The notes under the pieces were generated by a model. The model searched no databases. It was given only the letters and a program-made list of their open reading frames with translations, and was not told where the DNA came from. The translations under genes and the position numbers were made by a program. 64,000 bases of DNA from Branchinecta lynchi (Eukaryota > Arthropoda > Branchiopoda > Anostraca > Branchinectidae): positions 2,487,501 through 2,551,500 of the forward strand of contig JAKZAP010000017.1 of the NCBI GenBank assembly GCA_023053575.1, in the 5' to 3' direction. Below are positions 45,201 to 57,200 of this stretch, piece by piece (the stretch's first letter is position 1; the number at the start of each line of letters is the position of its first letter).

Positions 45201-48200
45201 AACGACTTTAGACCATGGTAACAGATACCATGGCATCAGCAAAAACGCAACTAATAACTTATGCTGCAGTCGGCGATTCAATCCGCCTGCACGTGAATAA
45301 GCGCGCGACTTCAGCTATATTTAAGTGTTGTATCCGTCACCTTTAAATTCAGTAATTTCCTGGTTTATAGGAAATATTGTTTGGTTTCTTTCTTTTTGTG
45401 AGTTTGGCCGAACCTCATGAGCCAACGGAACTGCAGATGTACGGCTAGAAATATATGTGAGTTTAACCTTATATAGTGTAACTTGCATCTGAGTGAACCG
45501 AGCTCACCTCGCTGCCCAGTGCTGCCATCTTCTGGGGTAGTATCGAAAGTTAAAACAATTTGAACTTGAACTAACACCGACGTATTGACGCTTGCCATGG
45601 ATAAAAACCGGTTGAAATTAGAAATTCGAGTAATCTGGCATCCTTCACGGCTACAGCGAAGAGATCTTTTCTTGCAAAAGAATGGTAATGACGCGTGAGT
45701 GTGAAGTCGAATGTGTGATGTATATGTATGAACCGTGTATGAATGGCATGTAGAATAATGTAGAAATAGTGTTTCCAGAATATGTAGAATGGAAAAGACT
45801 ACCACCTGCGGCCCTTTGGGGCTTTCTTAGCAGGTGCTGCAAAATTGTATACATGTGTAAAATTAAATTTCATCTAATCTAATCTATCGAGTTTCCTCTC
45901 TGTCAGAATGGCATTTACAATGACGCCGAAAAGAAACAGAAATTGCGCTTACCCCAAAATTCACTGATGACCAAAACCGAGATTTTCTCAGCTTCAACCT
46001 TTAGAATCTTCGAGAATTTTCCACCGTTGTTTGCCAAAGTATCATCTCTGTAAAAAAAAAAAAGAGCATCACTGAAAGTAGAGTTTTAAACGCAAGTCTT
46101 ATACCGATCACTTTGGGCCCCGAATATTTTTACTGTTAAAATAAAGTTCAAAAACGTTTTCAGCATGTCTGGCTATATCCGTTCGATCTTCGATTACGCC
46201 AGATCTCTCCGACGTCACACATGACAAACAAATACTAGTTTGAGAATAAAGGGGAACGACTGCTATAGCCGAAAACTGGTCGACAAAGTTTGTGTCTGGT
46301 TTTCACCGGATTCCGGGTGAACTACTTGTCGGGCAAGAACATTACTTTCATATTCGGGTTCAACACATCCCCTTACCCCAAAATCAACTATCTCAATAGC
46401 TTTTAAAAAATATTTTGTTTGCCCCTTCATTTGAAACCCCTTCCCCACCCCTAAATATAGAGCTACAGAGCCCATCTTCGAACTTGACCTGTACTTTGAC
46501 CTGAAGAGTCATCTTGCCAAATCTGAACAAAATATCTCAACCCCTTCGAGAGTTATCGTGCTAACAGACGGACAACTTGCGATGTCATAGGCATCCCTCC
46601 ATACATAAATCTTTCTCGTAAGGCATACAACAAAATTACAAGCGCATAGAAATTCCGCTATTTTAAAATCGATTATTCGTGAAGAGCGGATCAACGACGT
46701 AAGGAATTTCCAGCGGGTCTTCAAGCCAATTTAAGTGAATAACTGATGGGTAAATATCCAGCCCTTTTCGAAACTTACTTGATTCTGCATCGAAACAGGA
46801 CATCGTTGTCTCCGCTCCCTACAAGTAGAACGACTGTATGATCCAATCCAGCAGTAGCTCCAGTCAGGAGAAGTTCAAAGTTTTCCAGAAAGACATCGAT
46901 CTGAATCTTTAAAAAAAAAAAATCTCGTAAACAACTGTACCTCATAAGAAACATTAAATATTATTTTAGCCCAAGCTGACTTGGAAACATATATTCAAAT
47001 GATGTATACAACGGATACTTTAGCTACGATTCTTCATCAGCGATATTTCGGTCCTTCTTGGCAAGGGTCCTCGTCAGGCTGTCAATCTTCAAGGTCAACG
47101 TCGGGGAAGGAAACAAACCTGTAATGGATAAATGAAGCTTTTACCGACAATAAATTTCTTATTCGGGCAAATTACTTTCAAATACCACTGTAGGGAAAAA
47201 ACTAGTCCTGAGATTTAATTTTTGAAGCCGCCGCTATTTTTGCTGCACGACTTGGGCGATGACAGGAAAGGTTTTTTCTGTATTTTAATCAACTTCGGTT
47301 TTGTTATTAATAAAGGACTGAAAGCTTATATTTTACTTAATTAATAACCTCGTTCCACTTTTCTATGATGGAGTACTGGCATGTATTAAAACATTACAAG
47401 GCCATCACTCACCGAGACGAAGTTGTTTCCGTTCGCCAACGTTTTCAATGTCGCGTTCGACAACCTGACCAGGACCATTGCCAAGAAAGGCCAAAATATC
47501 GTTGCCAAATCATCGTATAGCCGACGTTTCCGGTTTGCGAACTGTATGGATATGCTTTTCAGCTCAGCTGTATCCCTATACTATGTATGACTGAGTCCAA
47601 AACACGCCAGCGACCCTCAGGAGGAAGGAGGAAGCGCGTCCGTACGACCGAAACTCAACGACTCGAATCCTGTATCAATCAATCACGGCGAGTTTTGGCA
47701 GCAGCTGTGACACCGCTTCTGCCTTTCTTCCGCTAGATATCCGGAGAGGCCGGAGATCTTGGATCGGCAAGGAGAGATAGTCATCAAGACTATTGAAATC
47801 AATTATGATTAAATACAGCTGCTAGGTCTTACTGTAACAGGTGGCGTTGAGATCTGAGTCACTGTGCAGCAAATGTTCGTAACGAAAGAAAGAAGGTGCG
47901 CAAGCGCTCAGAAGAGGATTGCAAAATAACGAATTAAACTGACTTAGATTTCCCCCTTCCGTAACATTTAATATTAGTTATCCGTGAAACCAACATTTGA
48001 TCTCTCAAACAATCTCCAAACACGTCTCAGGCCATCTCTCATAGAATCCGTTATGCTCGCTATCAGCACTGTAGGTTTGTTCCAATAAAAATCTCAAATC
48101 ATGGACAATCCAGACCCAGTTGCCCATTAACGGGGAGGGTGGGGGAGGTGCACTTTCAAGATTTTCTTCGTAGCCAGAGGATACAGATACAGATACCATC

Positions 48201-51200
48201 GAGCCAATGTTTATGGGAAATACATTTGTTTATTGATTCATTCTAGCTTCAGCAGTGGTAAAGTTTCGATCTTAGCCACGGGGCAATTTTTGCGTAATTG
48301 CCCCAGAACCGGGTGAGTGTGGGGATTTGGGACCACAAAAGGTGCAACTTTGTCTCAGTCCCAACAATAATACCAAGTTTTTGATGCATGTCATGGTTCA
48401 CGAGTTGTGAACCATTAAGAACCCCTAAAACGCACAACTAGACCCCAGAGCCAACGCTTATACGAAGTTTCAACTTGATCTCTGCCATTGTTCACGGGTT
48501 ACGATCTCCACTCAATGGGCAATCTGGGCCCAATAGCCCCTGAACATGGTGGATGTGGGAGGTGGGATCCCTAATAAGTACAACTAGATTTCAGCACAAA
48601 CAGTTGTACCAGCTTTCAACTTGATATCGTTCATTTTCCAATGGTTATGATCTCTTCCCGATGGGCAATCATTGCCCCTGAACCGGGTGGGTGGGGGAGT
48701 TGGGACCCCCCAAAAGGCACAACTAGACCACAACACTCACAAGTGTACCAAGTGTTCTAAGGAACACTCCACTAATAATGGGACCCTCTATTGGGAGATA
48801 AAGATCAAAGAATGAACTTCACAGTGAAGATGGTGAAGTGGGAAAGATGATGAATTGGGAAACAAAAAAAGGTGAAAAGCGCGAAAACCAAAAGCTGCTA
48901 ACAAATTTTCCGGTTTGGCCTGATTCCAGCCGAACAAGTTGTCCTGGTAGAAAATACTGTTCCCATAAGGGTTCAGCATGTCTTCTTACCCCTTAATCGA
49001 ACATCTAATCAACTTAAAACAAAACTTTTATTTTGAACGAACTTTCCGGTTTTGGCCGAAGTGGGAAACAAAAAAAGGTGAAAAGCGCGAAAACCAAAAG
49101 CTGCTACAGCGCTCGAAATAGTGGAATGTTCCAAGGAACCCTCCACTAATAATGTGACCCTCCAATGGGAGAAAAAGATCAAAGAATGAAATTCACAGTG
49201 AAGATGATCAAGTGCGATGTTTTGGTTGGTGTTTCTATTTATAATTCGTATTTTTCATTTTCACGAAAGTTGGGGTCGACAAGCTTCGAAAAATCAAACT
49301 AACTAATGGCATACATGCTGACATGCATACCGCAGATATTAAACCCCACACCTTTCTGCTATGTTTAGCCTAGACCTCAGCTGCTAAGCCTAGGGCTACT
49401 TCAAACATCTAGATGGCTAGTGGAATCAGTCGAGGTAAAGGGTGGATAGTTCGTCAGGGACTCCGCACTGAAGTAGAGACATTTGATTTCATTGGTTTGT
49501 CTGTAGGAGCTGTGGCCATTTTTTCGTCAGTTTCGGCTCGGATTGCTGTTTTCTGGGCTCTGGCCGGTGTTTGGATCCAGCTGTCTCCTTGTTTGGCGCT
49601 GTTGCGCTTGAATCTGTTGGGTCCAACTGAGCACCCAGATCAACCACATTATTTTGTTCACCAAATGTGGGGGATACAAATACTGCTGACTACTATTGTG
49701 CAGAGTCACAATTCCAGTAAAGCACAAATAGTTGCAGTACAAACCGTGAACAATAAAAGTTGCTAGGGGGTTCTTACTTGCGGGGTCCAGTTAAAACACT
49801 TTTAAGCAATGCGATACACAATTATTGTAATACGCTTCACTCTTGCATCCTGACGAGGATTGGTTTATGGGGATTTTAAATAATAAGACTTTTATAACCA
49901 TAAAGATTTGTGCTAAGCGCGTGCGTATGGCACATCTTGAAGATTTTTGTTTTCTTTTTTTCTTTTTTGTGTATTACTATGTCCCGAAAAAAATCATTAA
50001 AAATCAATATCATTATTACTCGGTCCGTCCGTGGCCGAGTGGTTAGCGCGCCGGACTCGCAAGTGAAGGGTCGCTTGTTCGAGTCTCGCTAGTGCCTACT
50101 GTTTGGTTTGGGACGGGGGTCCCTGTAAGACAAGCCAAAGTCCACCCAGCTTCAAATGGGTACCTGGAGAAATCCGGGGACGGTGACAGGAAGGGTGTGT
50201 GAAAGCACAGGATGGCTGGCCCCCCAACCCCCCATTGCACTTCCTGGCTGAGGGCCGAGAGTCGGAGATCAGCACCGCCAGCTTGGCCTGTCAAGGCTAG
50301 TGCTGATACCTTTTACCTTCTTTTACCTTAATATCATTATTCCATCAAAGAAAAGACACGTTACCTGAGCTTCCTCCAGCTGAGGTAACCCTATCTGCTT
50401 CAACGTCAGAGAATATTTTGGGAGCCGTCGGGCGGACTCCAGTAACCGGTTTCCGAAGGGTGCTTGCCGGTTCACAATCTAAAAATAACAAGAATTTGAC
50501 AAGACAGTACTTTGCTTAAAGAGCATCTCGTACTGTTAACAGTTTATGTTCCAATTTCGAAACTTTTACCACCTAAAGTCCGCACTAATCGTTAGGGGAA
50601 CTCGTTTGTGCCCTTTTTTACTACGGTTTTCAATGCTGAATCGCAGTAGACGTTAGTTATTTATAATTTGTAAGAAACTGAATTTAGTTCTGCTAAGATA
50701 GTTTCTAAATATACCGATCCCTCTCTCTCTGTATTCTAATAGTGAATACTTTAAAACCAGGCTCTGGGATTAAAGAACCTGTTTTACCTATATTACTAAT
50801 GCAACCTACTTCTGTACTCGCTCCAATCTGCTCCATGCATTCTTAAACCCGAATTCCATATTGAAAAATAGAAAAACTGGTACCGCTTACCACACGAACA
50901 AATCGGTTTTTAAACACGTTCCTTCCGTGTTACACATCAGTGGTGGCGTTTTGCGGTAACCAGATGTCTGTTACTCTGACAAGTTGTTGTTTTCGCAGTT
51001 ACCGGGTATCTGGTACCGAGTAACCCTGCTGAGACCGGGGTTACCGGAATATAAATACCGGAATAATAATACCTAGTAACCTAGCAGTAACCCGGTGTCT
51101 GAAAAAATGACAAGAGTATGATCAGTCCCGTGTAAGAGTAACTCTAGGTTACCGCAAAAACGCAACTAGTGTTTAACAAGTGCTGAAGTTTTTATTTGTC

Positions 51201-54200
51201 AATTTAGTTGAGTTTTTTCTTCTTCACTATGATAGCTCGTGTTACTAAAGATTCCGAATCCTTTAACCAAACATCAATGATTTCCTCACTTGCTAAGCCT
51301 TTCACCAGTTGATTTCTATCAACAAGACCAAAGGTTTCGATGGGATCCCAAAAATTTAATATTCCAGACCTGATCCTGACAATCGGGTCTTATATTATTA
51401 TTATTATTATTAACTTTTTAATTCAGCTTTCGCCATAAACTAACATACAAACAACAAACAAAAAACAACAACACTATGGTACAACATCAATGTATCTCCA
51501 GCAGATGCCTCCAGACTGGTAGGTTGTAGAAAATGGGGTTTGCTGCCAGGATGATCAGACAGTTCTCCGACCGCCATAACCTTACAACCAAAGATGACCG
51601 GGCTTTACGAGCAAGTTCAGCAAAACTGCAGCAATGGTTCTGGACAAATGCCTGACTTATGCTCTCTCGAGCCGGCAGACGAATCAGACGCCTAAATATT
51701 CTTTTGTAACAAGCCTCCAGATTACAGTACGACCTGTTAGTACAACGATAACATAAAGCTAGCGCAAAAAACTGATAGCAATACGTCTTAAACAGCCTAA
51801 TCTTAATTGCACTGTTTACAAAACCAAATTTCCAGATTAAAACGTTCCCTCTCTTACAAACACTGTGCGCAAGGTCACGGAGGTGAGTATCATCCTTCAA
51901 ATTCTCATTGACGAAGAAACCTAAATATCTACATTCAGTAACGTAGCAAACATTTCGGCCCGACAACACAATGGGAATCCTAGGTACAGAACAACCAATA
52001 GGTAGGAAAGCCATAGCCACAGTTTTCTTAGGATTAAACAGAATGTTCTGCTCCTCTGCAAACGTATCACACACCCTCAGAAGCTTATTAAGACCAAACG
52101 CCGTAGGGGAAAGAACAACAAGATCGTCAGCGAAAAGAAAATGGTTAAAGCAAACTCCACCAACAAAACAACCTGTATTTGAATCCCTCAGTCTTTGAGA
52201 AAGTAAATCAACATAAACAGCATAAAGCAATGGCGATAGCACCCCTCCTTGCCGCAAACCATTAATCAACCCGAATGAACTACTTGTTTCACAACCCCAT
52301 TTTACACAAAACCGCTGATTCCGGAACCAAAAAGCCAAAAGGCGAAGAAATTGCACCGGAACCTGAGCAAGTTCAGCAAAACTGCAGCAATGGTTCTGGA
52401 CAAATGCCTGACTTATGCTCTCTCGAGCCGGCAGACGAATCAGACGCCTAAATATTCTTTTGTAACCTCCAGATTACAGTACGACCTGTTAGTACAACGA
52501 TAACATAAAGCTAGCGCAAAAAACTGATAGCAATACGTCTTAAACAGCCTAATCTTAATTGCACTGTTTACAAAACCAAATTTCCAGATTAAAACGTTCC
52601 CTCTCTTACAAACACTGTGCGCAAGGTCACGGAGGTGAGTATCATCCTTCAAATTCTCATTGACGAAGAAACCTAAATATCTACATTCAGTAACGTAGCA
52701 AACATTTCGGCCCGACAACACAATGGGAATCCTAGGTACAGAACAACCAATAGGTAGGAAAGCCATAGCCACAGTTTTCTTAGGATTAAACAGAATGTTA
52801 TGCTCCTCTGCAAACGTATCACACACCCTCAGAAGCTTATTAAGACCAAACGCCGTAGGGGAAAGAACAACAAGATCGTCAGCGAAAAGAAAATGGTTAA
52901 AGCAAACTCCACCAACAAAACAACCTGTATTTGAATCCTTCAGTCTTTGAGAAAGTAAATCAACATAAACAGCATAAAGCAATGGCGATAGCACCCCTCC
53001 TTGCCGCAAACCATTAATCAACCCGAATGAACTACTTGTTTCACAACCCCATTTTACACAAAACCGCTGATTCCGGAACCAAAAAGCCAAAAGGCGAAGA
53101 AATTGCACCGGAACCTTTTTTAGAGATCCAGTCTTCGCGAGACTCCTTGAGCACTTTTCTAATAAAATTTAGAAATAGATTAATGCAAATGGTAATCATC
53201 TGAGAAGACTAAGTTCAAATATGGATTCAGCATGTGTTCTATAGCCTGCGACGTATCTACTTTGACGAAAGTTCTTGCCTTACTTCTGCCCAGTTTCCGG
53301 TTTCAGCGGATTCTGGGCGAACTACTTGTCTTGCAAAAAATTGAAGTTCAAAAACGGATTCAGCGCATCTCCTTACCCTTATATCAATAAAACTTCAACT
53401 TTTAACAAATTTTCCGATATCAGCCGGATTCGTGGTGAACAAGTCTCCAGGTAGAAAATGATTCTCATATACGAATTCAGCATGTCTTCTTACCCGTAAA
53501 TCGCACACCTTATGAAATTCATAAAAAACTTTTACTTTTTTCCGGTTTTGGCCGGATTCCAGGCGATCTATTTGTCTGGCGAGAAAATAGTTTTCATATT
53601 CAGATTCAGCATGTTTCCCTTTTATTACAACTTTTATTTTTGACAAATTTTCCGGTTTTGGCCGGATTCCGGGCGATCTACTTATCTGACGAGAAAATTA
53701 TTTTCATACTCGGATTCAGCATGTCTCTTTGCCCCTAAATCAGACATCTAATCAACTTCACATAGAACTTTTACTTTTAACAAAATTTCCGGTTTTGGCC
53801 AGAGTCCGGCAAGAAAATGGTTTTCATATGCGTTTTCAGCATGTCGTTTTACCTCTTACTAGACTATCTCATTAGCTTTTAAAAAATATTTTTTTCGCCC
53901 CTTAATTTGAAACCGCTCCCCCTCCCCTAAATATGCAGATATCGGGCCCATCTACGAACTCGACTTTTCCCTTGACTCGAAGAATCCTCACACCAAGTTT
54001 CATCAGAATATTTCATTGTATTCGTGAGTTATCGTGATGACAGACGGACGGACAGACAGACGGACAACTTTTGCGATATCATAGGTATCCCTCCACTTAC
54101 GTTTTGGGATCCCAAAAACACAAAAAAACTCGGATAATAAATTTTTTCTGACGAGCAAGCTTTTCGTAAAAACTCGGCAGTAGCATTTTCTGCATCGAAA

Positions 54201-57200
54201 ATCGCGGGGAGTTTCGCCCTTTTGCCCGTCATCTCTTTTACGTGTCGTGTTTTTTATTTCAACGGTTTTTGCTGGATATAACAGCTACCAGATAAAAGAG
54301 CTTCGGATCGTCACACGATTATTAACACGGCTAAAACTTAATAATCACTTATCAATAATTACCTTAAAGTATTTATATGTATACACAATTAATAACAAAC
54401 ACATCACAGTTCAGAATTAAAATAGTTTACAAAGTATGTCATAAATGACGAAATATACCGGTCAGTAGAGTGGATATCGAGGCGAACAAGTCTGGTACAC
54501 ATACGTATTGCAGCGCGAAACCTTTTTTCAGGTCGAGTCTGGTTTGGGGCTTCGTAATCCGGTAGGAGAGATCTATGAAGATCAGAGGTCAGATCTTTTT
54601 TACTCGCTATCTTTGGCGGACATAACACATTGATTTATTGATTGATTGATAGAGGACTAGCATTTACGTCCAAAATCCATTGTCAACTTGTGTCGTCTTT
54701 CAGAAAGAGTGGAGTGACCAAGCCTTGTGACGCCCCCATCGACAGTTATGCCACCCCTACCGAATTTCAGTATTAAGTTTATCTTAGTTTTTGTCGGATC
54801 TTTAAAGTTTAACTGAAAAGGGCTGGGATAGGACAATCTAGTTAGCCATCACTCATTCACTTAAATTGGCTTTAAGACCCAATGAAAATTCCTTACTTCG
54901 TTGTTCCGCCATTCACTGGTTTTCAAATAGCGGAGTTCCCGTGTGATTTGTGGTACCTCTATGCGCTTGTATCTGTGTTGTTTGCCTTATGAGAAACATT
55001 TATGATTGTTTCTTTTGTTCAGGCAATAAGCAGTCTTCACCAAGCTCACCACTGCCCACTGAAAAGCCGCGTTTGTGTTGAGATTAAAATTTCCGGCGAA
55101 ATAGCAGAATTTACGTTGCGGGGACAGCTGCAGATACTCTGAACGTCATAACTAGAGCAGATAGTGGAAAATAAAAAAGTCCCTTGGCAGAATCCACATA
55201 ATTAAGTGTATTCAATTAAATGACACCAAAATAAGTTGGCTTTTCAGTTAAACTTTAAATCTTCTCTTTTTTCAATTTTTCGCAAACAAATGATGAAACT
55301 TACAAGCTCCAGGTCTCTCGGGTGTTTCAGCTCCAGATGACCAAAGGACGTCACGCCGGCCTCAACCAATGAGCGAGAGAGGATGGGACCGACACGGTCA
55401 ATCTGCCTCGTGACGTAACAAGTATTCTCCCACAATTTGCAGTTGAAGGATTTGCAGAGCAAAATTGCAGATTTGAGAAGCGAGAATCGGTTTGCTAACT
55501 TTGTAACTGTAACGTACCATATAAATCGGACAAGGCCTGAAACGAGTTGAACGTGATTAGTTTTGGGGGATGGAAAGGAAGGTAATGGAGGGGGTCTACC
55601 CGTGGGTCCACTATAAGCTCACTTTTGAAAAAAGCCCGCTATTGCGTGCGACACATCCTGCAATCTTTTACCGGTGTAGCTGCTAAATATCTCAAGCACA
55701 GAGGTACAGGCACATACAGGAACCACAAATCCGAAAGAAAAAGACCAAAGGTTTCGATGGGATCCCAACAATTTAATATTAGATCCAGACTATTTGATCT
55801 TGTAGATATCCGGTCTTCGCCAGACTCCTTGAACAATTTTCTATTAAGATTCAGAAACAGATGAAGGTCAATGGCTAATCTTCCTCGAAAACCAAGTTCA
55901 TATATGGATTCACCATGTGCTATACCCTAGCTATACGTCATATCTACTTTGACGAAACTGATCAAAAACGTCCTCCTTACTTCTACCAAATCTCCGGTTT
56001 CGACCGGATTCCGGGCGAACTACTTGTCCGGCAAAAACTAAAGCTCAAAAGCGAATTCAGCGCATCACGTTACCCCTATATCGAGCATCTAATCAACTTC
56101 AGATAAAACTCTAACTATTAGCAAAATTTTCCGGTTTCAGCCGGATTCCGGGCGAACTATATGTCCAGGTAGAAAATGATTGTCAAAAGCGGCTCAGCAT
56201 GTCTTCTTACCCCGAAATCGAAGATCTAATCAACTTCAGCTAAAATTCTTACTTTTTACAAATTTTCCGGTTTCGGACGGATTCTGGGCGAACTACTTCT
56301 CCGACAAGAGAATTATTTTCATATAAATGTTCAGCATATCTCCTTACCCCTAAATCGGGCATCTAATCAACTTTATATAAAACTTTTACTTTTAACAAAC
56401 TTTCCGGTTTTGGCCCGATTCCGGGCGAACTACTTTTCCGGGCGAACTACTTTTCCGGCGAGATAACGGTATTCATACCCAGTCTTCTAACGCCCAAATC
56501 GACTATATTAGATTCAGCATTAACTGTCATCATCGGGGGCACGCGTACAAGCTTGCAACATCATGATTCAACAAGGACGTTTTTTAAGTGGAGTTTTGGC
56601 AACATAATTTGTATCCTTACCGAAGATGCGGTTAATGCTGAATCGATCAATAATTTCAAGTGCATTGTTGATCGGATTTTTAACTCTGATCAGTTTGACT
56701 ACTCAAATTTCTTAGAGTTATTTAGAGGTGAAAGCCTTTTCTCTTGCTTTGTATCATTATTATTATTATATCATTAGCAGTTTGAGAAAAGTTTGTTCGC
56801 CCCTTAATTTGAAACCCCTCCCCCACCGCTAAATGTTGAACTACAGAGCCCATCTACAAACTCGTCCTCTCCATTGACCCAAAGAGTAATCACACCAAGT
56901 TCCATCAAAATATCTCGTTCCCTTCGGGAGTTATCGTGCTTACAGACGGACAACTTTTGCGATGTCACAGGCTTCCCTCCACTTACATTTTGGGATTCCA
57001 AAAATTTCATTCGATGAAAATCGACTATACGATTAGCGGAGCAACGAAGTAACACGTTTTTGTTCAGAATTATTTAAGCGAATAAGCGACGGAGTAGCTA
57101 GACTGCCGTGCCTCAGCGCTATTCAGTTCACTTAATTTAACGGCAGGTATGGATCACCACCTGGCAGATGTTTTATTTAACAGTGTCCTTTCCAGATCGT

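Larger units (their letters stand above)
51394..53124 (-). mobile_element. 5'-truncated LINE fragment, reverse transcriptase, with (TAA)n tail
   Basis: On the minus strand it ends in a TAATAATAATAATAATAA tail (about 51,394-51,412), as in I-type LINEs. The RT part is present from just before motif 'NGLRQGGVLSPLLYAVY' through the catalytic FADDLV to the C-terminal region. The 5' part is missing. It inserted into the family B element at 51,321-54,118. Confidence 0.8.
51321..54118 (+). mobile_element. Family B element interrupted by a LINE fragment
   Basis: The head AACAAGACCAAAGG with GGGATCCCAAAAA is at 51,321. The element breaks near 51,390 and resumes near 53,125 (GATCCAGTCTTCGCGAGACT), ending with a CAGACGGACGGACAGACAG microsatellite and the TTTTGGGATCCCAAAA palindrome at 54,118. 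The LINE fills the gap. Confidence 0.75.

Noticed and set aside
45365..45805. 146-codon minus-strand frame
   Set aside because: Composition is intronic (Thr/His/Leu-rich low complexity); no motif or splice support.
49413..49766. 117-codon plus-strand hydrophobic frame and its antisense Gln-rich partner
   Set aside because: Neither has a recognisable domain; probably old repeat sequence inside an HFM1 intron.
50022..50100. A functional tRNA gene
   Set aside because: A and B boxes are present, but a SINE body, tail and target duplication follow, so this is a SINE head.
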